DNA of 33,599 nucleotides from Bacteroidia bacterium 43-41 (GTDB taxonomy: Bacteria > Bacteroidota > Bacteroidia > Bacteroidales > Dysgonomonadaceae), in contig MKTD01000067.1 in assembly GCA_001898165.1 (NCBI GenBank), positions 1 through 33,599 on the forward strand, in the 5' to 3' direction. The position numbers and the translations under genes were made by a program. Positions 1-8,236 of this stretch are shown here, piece after piece. Under the pieces are notes generated by a model. The model had not been told where the DNA came from and searched no databases. It was given only the letters and a program-made list of their open reading frames with translations. Each line of letters begins with the position of its first letter. Position 1 is the stretch's first letter.

Positions 1-16
1 TAAGTTAATAAAAATT

Positions 17-52
17 TCTGAAGGGTTCAAGTCCGGACTTGAACCCTTCAGA
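17..52 (-). terminator. 36-bp perfect palindrome, probable terminator hairpin
   Basis: Two 18-base arms pair perfectly with no enforced loop; the core is AAGTCCGGACTT. Read on the minus strand, the hairpin is followed by AAATTTTTATT, a U-rich tail, so it fits a second intrinsic terminator behind the minus-strand gene ending at 129. It could equally serve a gene to the left of the window. Confidence 0.55.
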
Positions 53-93
53 TTACCAACTTACACAGTTCATGGGATACTCCCTAAGAAAAC

Positions 94-120
94 GGGAGGC
101 CTTTTAAGCCTCCCTATTTT
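94..120. terminator. Bidirectional intrinsic terminator
   Basis: GGGAGGC (94-100) pairs with GCCTCCC (108-114) across a 7-base loop. TATTTTT follows on the plus strand and GTTTTCTT on the minus strand. It sits 15 bp past the stop codon of the secreted-protein gene at 129-491, so it probably ends that transcript and any convergent one. Confidence 0.7.
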
Positions 121-128
121 TCATCTCA

Positions 129-491
129 TCAATTTGCCCATAAAGGTTGTTTCTTTATCCGCTCATTTTCCACCGCGTCGTATTTGATATACTCGTCGCG
201 CGTTAAAATTTGCTGCAATTCCAGGTCGCGTTTTTGCTGTAATTTTTCAATTCGTTTTTTCTTGTTGCACAAGCAGCAGTTTTCGGCTTTCTGCACATCA
301 AGCAAAAAATTAAATTCCAATTTGTTAAGCTTCTTGGCTTTATCATCATTAAAACCAATCAGTTCCTGCATCTTTGTTACTTTATCTTCAGCGCTCTTTT
401 TTAATACATCGGCAATAATACCCGTCTTTTGTGCCGAAGCAAGGGTAACGAAAACTGCAAAAGCGGTTAATAGCAATCCTAATTTTTTCAT
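129..491 (-). CDS. Small secreted helical protein, Spy/CpxP-like in style
   Basis: A 120-residue protein with a clear Sec signal peptide (positive MKK, hydrophobic residues 4-18, ASA cleavage site near 20). The mature part is charged and almost certainly helical. Residues 84-112 (LQQKRDLELQQILTRDEYIKY) resemble the LTxxQ type of repeat in periplasmic Spy/CpxP proteins, though no diagnostic motif is complete. An unusual cysteine cluster, CCxC at 72-75, lies mid-protein and could bind a metal or form disulfides. The gene starts 60 bp after the yoeB stop on the same strand and ends in a strong terminator. Function is unknown; a periplasmic stress or metal-related role is only a guess. Confidence 0.7.
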   Translation of the reverse strand: MKKLGLLLTAFAVFVTLASAQKTGIIADVLKKSAEDKVTKMQELIGFNDDKAKKLNKLEFNFLLDVQKAENCCLCNKKKRIEKLQQKRDLELQQILTRDEYIKYDAVENERIKKQPLWAN

Positions 492-551
492 GTCATCTGT
501 TTTTAATGCTCTACTCTGACTGGTTTAAAAAGCATTTGTTTAACGTGAAAT

Positions 552-830
552 TCACTTATCATCATAATGCCCCCATGCGGAAAGCACCAGAACGACTACA
601 TGAATCTCCTCTATTTTATATACCAAGCGGTGTTTCTGTGTAATTCTTCGGGACCACTGCCCTGCCCTGTCTTCACCCAAAAGTTTGGGATGCCCGGTTC
701 CTGTAGTAGGATGCTGTTCCAATTCGTCCAAAAGAGCGTCAATCTTCTTTAATGTTTTCTTTTCCCCTGCTTTCCGTAATTTGACAATATCCGCTTTCGC
801 TTTCTTCGAAAGTAAAATAGTGTAAGCCAT
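552..830 (-). CDS. yoeB: YoeB-family mRNA interferase toxin
   Basis: A Txe/YoeB toxin of 92 residues. The family cleaves mRNA in the ribosomal A site and is neutralised by YefM. The signature GQWSRRITQKHRLVY (57-71) and the C-terminal GHY (87-89) are present, so equivalents of E. coli Arg65, His83 and Tyr84 are kept. The equivalent of catalytic Glu46 (KPEPL in E. coli) is Lys49 in GTGHPKLL, which is unusual. I chose the ATG at 830, one base past the antitoxin stop codon (834-832). An in-frame ATG at 845 would add five residues and overlap the antitoxin. The tight spacing implies translational coupling. Confidence 0.88.
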   Translation of the reverse strand: MAYTILLSKKAKADIVKLRKAGEKKTLKKIDALLDELEQHPTTGTGHPKLLGEDRAGQWSRRITQKHRLVYKIEEIHVVVLVLSAWGHYDDK

Positions 831-831
831 A

Positions 832-1086
832 TCACAGATCTCCAAATAATTCCTTCCTAAGTTCAGGGGTCAGTTTCGTTACTTTTCCCTGTTCTGCCTC
901 TTCCAATGCTCTATCTATCATGGCGAAAAATTCTTCCTTGCTCATCAGGGTGTCGTCTTCCTGTACAGGAACAATTTTGTAGGATTTGTTCTTCCCACGC
1001 CGGATAAGGATTTCAACTCCTTCATCCACCTTGTCGAGATAACTTTTTTGCTTATCCCTGAATTCTCTACTGCTGACTATAATCAT
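832..1086 (-). CDS. yefM: YefM/Phd-family antitoxin
   Basis: An 84-residue antitoxin and repressor, first gene of the toxin-antitoxin pair. The N-terminal half (IIVSSREFRDKQKSYLDKV, then ILIRRGKNKSYKIVPV) is the Phd/YefM DNA-binding dimer fold. The acidic C-terminal half (MSKEEFFAMIDRALEEAEQG) is the segment that wraps the toxin in this family. A palindrome overlaps the predicted promoter just upstream (1105-1127), which is how these operons are autorepressed. The yoeB start codon lies one base past this stop. Confidence 0.88.
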   Translation of the reverse strand: MIIVSSREFRDKQKSYLDKVDEGVEILIRRGKNKSYKIVPVQEDDTLMSKEEFFAMIDRALEEAEQGKVTKLTPELRKELFGDL

Positions 1087-1104
1087 AACCTATCAATTTA
1101 TATG

Positions 1105-1127
1105 TGTACCAATATGGTACAAATATA
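1105..1127 (-). promoter_or_regulatory. yefM-yoeB operator overlapping a -7 box
   Basis: TGTACC (1105-1110) and GGTACA (1116-1121) form an inverted repeat with a 5-base spacer, close to the TGTACA-type half sites described for YefM operators. The minus strand reads TATATTTG at 1120-1127, matching the Bacteroides -7 box TAnnTTTG. The operator would cover the start site about 7 bp downstream. No matching -33 TTTG was found at the right distance. Confidence 0.6.
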
Positions 1128-1184
1128 TAAACTTTTTTGGGATTAACACCGTTATTACGATTAAACTACCTCAACAAAAATAAT

Positions 1185-2171
1185 TTATTCCAATCCGAAT
1201 TTCTCCGGTATCTCGTCCATGATAGAGAACAGTTCTGCAAGGGTATTGGCGCGCAGCAAGGCGATACGCGTGGCTTTAAAATCGGGGATTCCTTTGAACA
1301 ACGGGGTTGCGGCCAAATGGCGGCGCATATGGAGGATACCGCGTGTTTCGTCGATCCGCTCCACACTTTCGATCACCTGACGTTTCAGGATATCCAGATA
1401 CCAGCGGAACGGCTCTTTGGGAAGGTGTTCGCCGGTTTGCAAAAAATGCTTTACCTCCCTGAATATCCAGGGAGCGCCAATACTTCCCCGACCGATCATC
1501 ACCGCGTCAACGCCTGTCTCATCGAAACGCTTTCTGCACTGCTCCTCGCTCTCCACATCGCCATTGCCAACAATGGGGATATGCATGCGCGGGTTATTCT
1601 TCACCTCCCCAATGAGTGCCCAGTCGGCCTCTCCCTTATACATCTGCGAGCGGGTACGGCCATGGATCGTAAGCGCCACAATACCGCAATCTTGCAACTG
1701 CTCCGCCAACCGCACAATAATTTTCGAATCCTCATCCCACCCTAACCGGGTTTTTACCGATACCGGTTTCTCCACGGCTTTGACCACCTTCCCCGTGATC
1801 TCGAGCATCACTTCAGGCGTACGCATCATTCCCGAACCGGCTCCCTTACCTGCAATCTTCCTTACCGGGCAGCCGAAATTAATATCAATCAGGTCGGGAT
1901 CCGCATCTTCGCAGATCTTTGCAGCCTCCACCATGGCATCGGGATCGCTCCCATAGATCTGTATTCCGATAGGGCGCTCCTGCTCGCTAAAAAAGATCTT
2001 CTCCTTTGTTTTCTTGATATCGCGGATAAGGGCGTCGCTCGACACAAACTCGGTATAGACCATATCGGCCCCGAACTGCCTGCATAGCAGCCGGAACCCG
2101 ATATCGCTCACATCTTCCATCGGAGCGAGAAAAACGGGTTTATCCTTAAATTCTATATTGCCAATTCGCAT
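1185..2171 (-). CDS. dusB: tRNA-dihydrouridine synthase (DusB type)
   Basis: An FMN enzyme that reduces uridines in the tRNA D-loop with NAD(P)H. The 328 residues fit the Dus family. Visible landmarks are the N-terminal FLAPMEDVSDIGFR (FMN-contacting, 14-27), the catalytic loop DINFGCPVRKIAGKGAG with acid Cys101, Lys140 in VSVKTRLGW, and HGRTRSQMYKGEADW with His170. The C-terminal ~80 residues are the helical tRNA-binding domain. It starts four bases after the stop of the ArsC/Spx-like gene at 2176-2538, so the two form an operon. The exact Dus subclass is inferred from overall resemblance. Confidence 0.93.
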   Translation of the reverse strand: MRIGNIEFKDKPVFLAPMEDVSDIGFRLLCRQFGADMVYTEFVSSDALIRDIKKTKEKIFFSEQERPIGIQIYGSDPDAMVEAAKICEDADPDLIDINFGCPVRKIAGKGAGSGMMRTPEVMLEITGKVVKAVEKPVSVKTRLGWDEDSKIIVRLAEQLQDCGIVALTIHGRTRSQMYKGEADWALIGEVKNNPRMHIPIVGNGDVESEEQCRKRFDETGVDAVMIGRGSIGAPWIFREVKHFLQTGEHLPKEPFRWYLDILKRQVIESVERIDETRGILHMRRHLAATPLFKGIPDFKATRIALLRANTLAELFSIMDEIPEKFGLE

Positions 2172-2175
2172 CCGA

Positions 2176-2538
2176 TTATATTTTTATCAACTTGTTCTTC
2201 CACTCTACTTCGTTAAATCCGATCAGCACAAAGTCGTCGGCAACGACAATAGGACGTTTTACCACCATGCCATTGGAAGCCAGAATATCGAGCAGTTCAT
2301 CCTGTGAAGCCACTTTCACCTTTTCCTTCAAATTCCGTTCCTTGTAGATCATCCCCGACGTGTTGAAGAAACGGCTAATAGGCAGGCCGCTCCTGTCGAT
2401 CCATACCGAAAGCTCCTCACGGGTAGGATTGTCTTCCACAATGTGTCTTGAAGCCACATCTACATTATTTTCTTCCAGCCATTTGGCGGCTTTGCGGCAG
2501 GTGCCGCATTTGGGATATTGTATAAATAACGGTTTCAT
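2176..2538 (-). CDS. ArsC/Spx-family thioredoxin-fold protein
   Basis: A 120-residue protein of the ArsC/Spx/YffB family. The N-terminal beta strand is followed by YPKCGTCRKA with Cys11 and Cys14, the CxxC seen in Spx and many Bacteroidota members. RPIVVADDFVLIGFNE (95-110) matches the conserved RPI segment of the family. It leads an operon with dusB, has a predicted promoter at 2654-2661 and a ~109-base leader containing an inverted repeat. No arsenic genes are nearby, so arsenate reduction is not supported; a glutaredoxin-like or regulatory role is possible. Confidence 0.85.
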   Translation of the reverse strand: MKPLFIQYPKCGTCRKAAKWLEENNVDVASRHIVEDNPTREELSVWIDRSGLPISRFFNTSGMIYKERNLKEKVKVASQDELLDILASNGMVVKRPIVVADDFVLIGFNEVEWKNKLIKI

Positions 2539-2554
2539 ACGATTGTTTTATTTA

Positions 2555-2645
2555 GAGCCAGAAATCAAGAATCCGGAGCCAAGACATATTTTAAACGGTC
2601 AGAAGTGAAAATCTTGTGTCTTGGCTCTTGTGTCTTTGTTCTCAA
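2555..2645. repeat. Degenerate 7-bp repeats in inverted orientation
   Basis: Units of seven bases recur on the left (gagccag, aaatcaa, gaatccg, gagccaa, 2555-2582) and in reverse complement style on the right (atcttgt, gtcttgg, ctcttgt, gtctttg, 2611-2638). The outcome is an 11-bp perfect inverted repeat, GAGCCAAGACA at 2576-2586 and its complement at 2617-2627, with a 30-base loop. If the promoter at 2654-2661 is right, this forms a stem in the leader RNA of the ArsC/Spx-dusB operon. Confidence 0.6.
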
Positions 2646-2653
2646 TCTATATG

Positions 2654-2661
2654 CAAAGATA
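2654..2661 (-). promoter_or_regulatory. Candidate -7 box for the ArsC/Spx-dusB operon
   Basis: TATCTTTG on the minus strand matches TAnnTTTG. The start site would be near 2647, giving a leader of about 109 bases. No TTTG was found 19-21 bp upstream, so this rests on one box only. Confidence 0.4.
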
Positions 2662-2768
2662 ATCAATGAGATCTGAATTATAAAATAGTGGAAAGCCGGA
2701 GAGAATCGCCGGAACGAAGCATCTGATCGTAACCTGTCACACTTTTGTATCCCGCATAATAATTGTTC

Positions 2769-4079
2769 TCACTTATATTTTATCCACTTCATCATCTCTT
2801 TTATCGACGGTTTCTTGCCATACATCAAAATCCCCACCCGATAAATTTTAGCGGCAAAAAAGGATATCAGGATAAATGTTCCGTAAAGCAACACCAGCGA
2901 AAGCAGTTTTTCCCACAACGGAATCCCGAACGGCAAGCGTACCATCATCACGATAGGCGAAGTAAACGGAATTAACGACCCCCAGAATGCCAGCGGCCCG
3001 TCGGGATTGCTCACACTGTAAAATCCAGCAAAAAAAGCAAACATGATGATGATGGTTACGGGCATCATAAACTGCGAAGTATCTTCTTCGCTGTCCACTG
3101 CGGAGGCGAACATCGCAAAAATGGAAGCATACAGGATGTATCCGCCCACGAAGAAGAGCAAAAAGTAAACGATGATTTCGAACCAATTCACACTTAACAC
3201 GGCATTCATCACTCCTCCCATATCGAAATTACTCATTTCGGCCGACATGACCGCCGGCGCTTGTTGCGGCAAAGCTATAAACACGGAAAGAGCTGTGAAT
3301 AACACTCCGGTTAAAACTCCCCAAATAACGAGTTGGGTAATCCCTACCAACCCGATTCCGGCAATTTTCCCGATCAACAGGTTAACAGGTTTTACAGACG
3401 AAACCATCACTTCAACCACACGGCTTTTCTTTTCCTCCAGAACGGCCTGCATAACCATATTGCCGTACATGAGAATAAACATGTAAATAAGAATAGTAAA
3501 CACCATTCCGATAATGGTAGCTATTTCGGCGGATGATTCCGATACTTTTCCGTCGTCTCCCCATTTCATTGTTTTCACGGAAATTTTGGTACCCGACTCA
3601 ATGATGGAACGAACTTCCGATATGGCCGCTGCGTTCACGTTGCCTTGTTGCGACAAATCGTCCAGCCGTTGCTCCATCACCTTTTCGCTAAGTGCATTTT
3701 CAACCATCGTACGCAGTTCCTGCGACGTTTGCTTTTCGGATAAAATGGTTACGGCATTGCTGTTCCTGTTCAGGTCATCGGTAATTTGCAGGATAGCAAA
3801 AATATCTTTTCCTATTTTAGATTGATATTCGTTTTGTTGGGCATCGTTGATGATTTGAAACTGATACTGGTCGGTGGACTTCAATAGCGGCGCGTACATC
3901 CCGGTATTGTCGATAACGGCAATGTTTTTCACCGCACCGTCGTTCAGGGTGGAGAGCCACAGGGGCACAAACGACAACGCCACCATCAACAACGGCATCA
4001 GCAGCGTCATGATGATAAACGATCTTTTCCTTACCCGGGTAAAGTATTCGCGTTGTATGACTAATGATAAGGTATTCAT
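2769..4079 (-). CDS. ABC-2 type transporter permease (NatB-like)
   Basis: A 436-residue inner-membrane permease of an ABC exporter. The layout is typical of NatB/ABC-2_membrane_3: cytoplasmic start MNTLSLVIQREYFTRVRKRSF, TM1 at about 21-43, a ~140-residue extracytoplasmic domain, then five hydrophobic segments between about 184 and 420. The coupling segment VLEEKKSRVVEVMVSSVKP between the second and third membrane segments is the classic ABC-2 motif. Its ATPase lies 11 bp upstream on the same strand. The substrate cannot be read from sequence; sodium efflux is known for NatAB of Bacillus but is not demonstrated for these relatives. Confidence 0.88.
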   Translation of the reverse strand: MNTLSLVIQREYFTRVRKRSFIIMTLLMPLLMVALSFVPLWLSTLNDGAVKNIAVIDNTGMYAPLLKSTDQYQFQIINDAQQNEYQSKIGKDIFAILQITDDLNRNSNAVTILSEKQTSQELRTMVENALSEKVMEQRLDDLSQQGNVNAAAISEVRSIIESGTKISVKTMKWGDDGKVSESSAEIATIIGMVFTILIYMFILMYGNMVMQAVLEEKKSRVVEVMVSSVKPVNLLIGKIAGIGLVGITQLVIWGVLTGVLFTALSVFIALPQQAPAVMSAEMSNFDMGGVMNAVLSVNWFEIIVYFLLFFVGGYILYASIFAMFASAVDSEEDTSQFMMPVTIIIMFAFFAGFYSVSNPDGPLAFWGSLIPFTSPIVMMVRLPFGIPLWEKLLSLVLLYGTFILISFFAAKIYRVGILMYGKKPSIKEMMKWIKYK

Positions 4080-4090
4080 ATATTTAATAT

Positions 4091-4990
4091 CTATTGTTTT
4101 ACGGTTTCGATAAAAACGTCATTCATCGTAGGTATTTCCTCGTCGTAAGCCACTACGTCGAAATTATCGAAAATAAGTTTCGCCAATTCGTTGGTGGCGA
4201 CTTCGGGCTGCTTCCTGATCCGAATATCGGTAAATTCGTGATAGGGCTCTTTTGAAACCAACGTAAAAGAGGGATGTTCGAACAAGAAATCATTGTTGCG
4301 AAGACGAAAACGAAAGATGTTTGTACGATGTTCACGCCTGATATCGAATACCTTTCCCTGCAAAACGACTTGCGACCGATGAATAAGTGCAATATTATCG
4401 CACAGCGCTTCTACCGATTCCATGTTGTGAGTGGAAAGGATAATGGTTTTTCCTTCGGCTTTCAGGCGAAGCATCTCATTTTTTATCATTTCAGCGTTCA
4501 CCGGGTCGAAACCACTGAACGGTTCATCGAAAATAAGCAAATCGGGGTTGTGGATAACAGTGGAAATAAACTGCACTTTTTGCTGCATCCCTTTCGATAA
4601 TTCTTCCACTTTGCGGTTGTACCAACTCGCGATATCGAACCGCCTGAACCAAATCATCAGTTCACGTTGTGCCTCGGCTTTTGATAAACCGCGCAGTTGA
4701 GCCAGATACATGGCCTGCTCGCCCACTTTCATTTTTTTGTATAACCCGCGCTCTTCGGGCAGGTAGCCGATATTAAACACATCGTCGCTCTTTGACGGAC
4801 GCCCGTCTATAAAAACTTCGCCGCTATCGGGTGCGGTAATACGCGTGATGATGCGGATAAGCGTGGTTTTTCCCGCTCCATTCGGTCCCAGCAATCCGAA
4901 AACTGTCCCTTTGGGAACCTCGATACTGACTTTATTTAAAGCCAAGTGATTGGCATACTGCTTGGTTACGTTTGTGGTTTGTAAATACAT
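4091..4990 (-). CDS. ABC transporter ATP-binding protein (NatA-like)
   Basis: The ATPase partner of the permease at 2769-4079. From the chosen ATG, Walker A is GPNGAGKTT (35-43), the signature is LSKGMQQK (131-138) and Walker B is LLIFDEP (151-157), followed by ILSTHNM with the switch histidine. The last ~90 residues are the DUF4162-type tail common in NatA-like exporter ATPases. An in-frame TTG at 5008 would add six residues, but the ATG at 4990 is better placed and gives the usual start. It lies about 20 bp after dnaG on the same strand and is probably cotranscribed with it. Confidence 0.9.
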   Translation of the reverse strand: MYLQTTNVTKQYANHLALNKVSIEVPKGTVFGLLGPNGAGKTTLIRIITRITAPDSGEVFIDGRPSKSDDVFNIGYLPEERGLYKKMKVGEQAMYLAQLRGLSKAEAQRELMIWFRRFDIASWYNRKVEELSKGMQQKVQFISTVIHNPDLLIFDEPFSGFDPVNAEMIKNEMLRLKAEGKTIILSTHNMESVEALCDNIALIHRSQVVLQGKVFDIRREHRTNIFRFRLRNNDFLFEHPSFTLVSKEPYHEFTDIRIRKQPEVATNELAKLIFDNFDVVAYDEEIPTMNDVFIETVKQ

Positions 4991-5011
4991 GATTCGGTTG
5001 TTATTCAAAAA

Positions 5012-7066
5012 CTAATACTTCAGTATTATTCGTTCCCCCAGATTCTTAGCCAGCACTTTTTTCAAGTCCTGCAATTGCCGGAGTTCATTCATCAACTCCA
5101 GTTGTTGTTGCGTGTCTGCGGTTTCTATGCTTTTTTTCACCTCATTTATCTGCTGCATCACGTGAGCATTTTTAAGCTCCGTGGTGGCGCGGATAACCAA
5201 CTTGTCCAGTGAGTTTCGTTCGCGCAGGCGTGAGCTTTTCTCATCCTCGCTTTCTCCGATTGATTTTGCATGAATTTTGCTCAACTGATATTTGTCGCTA
5301 ATGAGGTCGGTTGCCAGTCTGCTGACTTTAGGGTCGGGATGCGTAAGAAAATGCCTGTCGCAAACAAACGACTCCTCTTTTAACCTCTCGCAGGCCTCTT
5401 CAAAGATGGTCCTATACAGGTTGTTGGAGAAAAAAACTTCATCTGAAAAAATGAATTTATCCCTCAAAAGATCGAACTTGATTACCTCTATAACAGACGG
5501 CCCATCTTCGATGGCTACTTCAACTTCAATTTCTTCGCCGTCTTCTTTTTGTTTCTCTTTTTCATACCTCACAAAAATGGGCAACGTTCCGTATCGGATG
5601 ATGTACCGGATCAGTTCGCGTTCCGGTTTTTCGTAAGGGTTTCTTGCAGTGAAAAGCTTCTTGCTTCCGGCATCTGTTGTACCCTCGGGTATGGATTCCG
5701 TTTCAACGGTTGTTTCCCGGGATTCCTCTTTTTCGAGTTGCTCTTTTCTCTTCTCGTAATTCTTGATCCTTATCTTGTTTACGGCGGCAATAATAACATC
5801 TTCGCGCGTATTGAGCAATGTTGCCGTATCCTGAATGTAAATGGAACGCTTGATGTTATCGGGTATAAGCGCGATACTCTGGACTATATTGGTGATAAGC
5901 CCCGCCTTTTTAATCGGATCGTCCCCTACTTCATCCAGCAGTAAATTGGTCTTAAAGCGGATGAAATCCTGCTCGTTCTCATCAATAAACCGATTGAACT
6001 TTTCGGCATTCTGCTTGCGGGCAAACGAATCAGGATCTTCACCTCCGGGCAACAGCACCACCCTTACATTCATCCCGTCTTCCAGCAACAGATCAATGCC
6101 GCGCAAAGCAGCTTTAATACCGGCAGCATCACCGTCGTACAAGACCGTGATGTTTTCAGAAAACCGGTGGATCATTCGTATTTGACCATGTGTCAGCGCT
6201 GTTCCCGACGATGCCACTACATTCTCAATCCCTGCCTGATGCATCGACAAAACATCGGTGTAACCTTCAACCAGGAAACATTTATCGGCTTTGACAATGG
6301 CATTTTTAGAGAAAAATATTCCGTAAAGTTCCTTGCTTTTGGAGTAAATTTCGCTTTCCGGTGAATTTACGTATTTTCCCGTGTTCTCGGCTTTTTTGAG
6401 GATACGGCCGCCGAAAGCCACCACCTTCCCCGATAACGTATGTACCGGAAAAATTACCCTGCCCCGGAAACGGTCAATCAGCGGACTGTTATTTTCACCT
6501 CCGGCGGAAAGACCTGTTTTCAACAGATAGTCGCGCCTGTAACCGGCACGTTGTGCCTCTCCCGAAAACGCATCGCGCTGCTCGGGGCTGTAACCCAATT
6601 GGAATTTTTTGATTATATCGTCCCGAAATCCGCGCTCTTTGAAATAACTCAATCCTATGGCCTTCCCTTCAGGGTTTTCATGGAGTGCTTTCACAAAATA
6701 ATCGCGGGCGAATTCGTTCAGGATAAACATACTGTCGCGATCGCTCTGCGCTTGCTTCTCCTCGTTAGTCAGCTCTTTTTCAACAACTTCTATATTGTAT
6801 TTTTTGGCCAGGAATTTCAATGCTTCGTAATACGAAAGCTGCTCGTGCTTCATAATAAAATGCACGGAAGAGCCGCCTTCGCCACAAGCGAAGCATTTAC
6901 AAATATTTTTGGCAGGCGACACATAAAACGAGGGGGTCCGGTCGTCATGAAACGGGCATAACCCCACAAAGTTGACCCCCCGGCGGCGAAGCGTAACAAA
7001 ATCGGACACCACATCAACAATCTGAGCTGTATCCTGAATCCGTTCTATGGTTTGTGAATCTATCAT
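5012..7066 (-). CDS. dnaG: DNA primase DnaG
   Basis: Makes RNA primers for lagging-strand synthesis. The 684 residues are in order: CHC2 zinc finger with Cys37, His40, Cys58 and Cys61; the N-terminal catalytic helper domain (about 120-250); the TOPRIM domain with FLVEGYTD (Glu267), SSGTALT and YDGDAAG (Asp311, Asp313), followed by LPGGEDPDS; then a long C-terminal part expected to contact the DnaB helicase. Residues about 430-480 are a charged, low-complexity linker rich in Glu and Lys. A conventional housekeeping gene; unusually the NatAB-type exporter follows closely. Promoter boxes upstream are weak. Confidence 0.96.
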   Translation of the reverse strand: MIDSQTIERIQDTAQIVDVVSDFVTLRRRGVNFVGLCPFHDDRTPSFYVSPAKNICKCFACGEGGSSVHFIMKHEQLSYYEALKFLAKKYNIEVVEKELTNEEKQAQSDRDSMFILNEFARDYFVKALHENPEGKAIGLSYFKERGFRDDIIKKFQLGYSPEQRDAFSGEAQRAGYRRDYLLKTGLSAGGENNSPLIDRFRGRVIFPVHTLSGKVVAFGGRILKKAENTGKYVNSPESEIYSKSKELYGIFFSKNAIVKADKCFLVEGYTDVLSMHQAGIENVVASSGTALTHGQIRMIHRFSENITVLYDGDAAGIKAALRGIDLLLEDGMNVRVVLLPGGEDPDSFARKQNAEKFNRFIDENEQDFIRFKTNLLLDEVGDDPIKKAGLITNIVQSIALIPDNIKRSIYIQDTATLLNTREDVIIAAVNKIRIKNYEKRKEQLEKEESRETTVETESIPEGTTDAGSKKLFTARNPYEKPERELIRYIIRYGTLPIFVRYEKEKQKEDGEEIEVEVAIEDGPSVIEVIKFDLLRDKFIFSDEVFFSNNLYRTIFEEACERLKEESFVCDRHFLTHPDPKVSRLATDLISDKYQLSKIHAKSIGESEDEKSSRLRERNSLDKLVIRATTELKNAHVMQQINEVKKSIETADTQQQLELMNELRQLQDLKKVLAKNLGERIILKY

Positions 7067-7125
7067 TTGGACTTACGAAAATAGTGAAATAAATTGTTAA
7101 TTAGAGATAATTTGAAAATAAATGC

Positions 7126-7133
7126 TACTTTTG
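7126..7133 (+). promoter_or_regulatory. Candidate -7 box for ilvE
   Basis: TACTTTTG matches TAnnTTTG and would place the start near 7140, with a ~37-base leader before the ATG at 7177. No TTTG lies 19-21 bp upstream. The 110-bp interval is shared with the divergent dnaG promoter. Confidence 0.45.
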
Positions 7134-7176
7134 TGTAAAGTAAAAATCTAACTTTATTATTTTAAACACAAAGAAA

Positions 7177-8196
7177 ATGGATACTATTAATTGGGCCGAT
7201 TTATCGTTCGGCTATTTGAAAACTGACTTCAATATCCGCACTTATTTTAAGGACGGAAAATGGAGTGAACCACAAGTTGAAACCTCTGAGTTCTTAAACA
7301 TCCACATGGCTGCCACCTGCCTGCATTATGGTCAGGAAGCGTTTGAAGGATTAAAAGCCTTTAAAGGAAAAGACGGGAAAATCAGAATTTTCCGTATGCG
7401 CGAAAATGCTCTACGCCTGCAGTCGTCGTGCCACGGGATCATGATGCAGGAACTTCCTGTGGAGTTGTTCGAAGAGATGGTTTTGCTTGCCGTAAAGAAG
7501 AATGAACGGTTTGTTCCGCCTTACGAAAGCGGTGCATCGTTATATATCCGTCCTATCCTGATTGGGACCAGCGCACAAGTGGGAGTGAAACCGGCATTGG
7601 AATACACTTTCATTATTTTTGTAACTCCCGTTGGCCCATATTTTAAAGAAGGCTTCAAGCCTACCCCGATGGTAATCATGCGCGAATATGACCGTGCGGC
7701 TCCGCTCGGTACCGGAACATTTAAAGTGGGTGGAAACTATGCTGCCAGCTTGCGTTCAGGAACCAAAGCACATGAGCTGGGGTACTCGGCCGTGCTTTAT
7801 TTGGATGCCCGGGAGAAAAAATACATAGACGAATGCGGTCCTGCTAACTTTTTCGGCATCAAAAACAACACTTACATTACGCCGAAATCGGAATCCATCC
7901 TTCCTTCCATCACCAACAAAAGCCTCATTCAGTTGGCAGAAGACGAGGGGATGAAAGTTGAACGCCGCGCGGTGCCCGTAGAGGAATTGGCTACTTTTGA
8001 AGAAGCCGGAGCCTGCGGAACGGCTGCAGTTATCAGCCCGATTTTACGCATCGACGACTTGGCGGAAAATAAGACCTACGAATTCTGCAAAGACGGAAAA
8101 GCCGGCCCTATCTCGGAAAAATTATATAAAAAACTTCGTGCTATTCAGTACGGTGACGAACCGGATACACACGGATGGGTAACGATAGTGAAATAA
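7177..8196 (+). CDS. ilvE: Branched-chain amino acid aminotransferase
   Basis: A PLP-dependent class IV aminotransferase that interconverts leucine, isoleucine and valine with their 2-keto acids. The 339 residues match the mitochondrial/BCAT-II type more than the shorter E. coli IlvE. Landmarks are CLHYGQEAFEGLKAF (49-63), the PLP lysine Lys183 in GTFKVGGNYAASL, YIDECGPANFF with Glu219 in the cofactor region, and the GACGTAAV phosphate-binding loop near residue 277-284. It is a single-gene unit ending in a hairpin shared with the convergent CYTH gene. Confidence 0.95.
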   Translation: MDTINWADLSFGYLKTDFNIRTYFKDGKWSEPQVETSEFLNIHMAATCLHYGQEAFEGLKAFKGKDGKIRIFRMRENALRLQSSCHGIMMQELPVELFEEMVLLAVKKNERFVPPYESGASLYIRPILIGTSAQVGVKPALEYTFIIFVTPVGPYFKEGFKPTPMVIMREYDRAAPLGTGTFKVGGNYAASLRSGTKAHELGYSAVLYLDAREKKYIDECGPANFFGIKNNTYITPKSESILPSITNKSLIQLAEDEGMKVERRAVPVEELATFEEAGACGTAAVISPILRIDDLAENKTYEFCKDGKAGPISEKLYKKLRAIQYGDEPDTHGWVTIVK

Positions 8197-8208
8197 ATTA
8201 TGCATTGG

Positions 8209-8236
8209 CCGGAGGTTGTTTTATTACGGCCTCCGG
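8209..8236. terminator. Weak convergent terminator hairpin
   Basis: CCGGAGG (8209-8215) pairs with CCTCCGG (8230-8236) across 14 bases between the convergent stops of ilvE and the CYTH gene. Neither side has a convincing U-run, so it may rely on other factors. Confidence 0.45.

Noticed and set aside
1137-1745. 202-residue plus-strand open frame
   Set aside because: Lies wholly opposite dusB, has no recognisable domain, and the dusB frame shows clear catalytic motifs.
2176-2538. Arsenate reductase for arsenic resistance
   Set aside because: The protein has the CxxC of Spx-like members and no arsenic-resistance genes are nearby.
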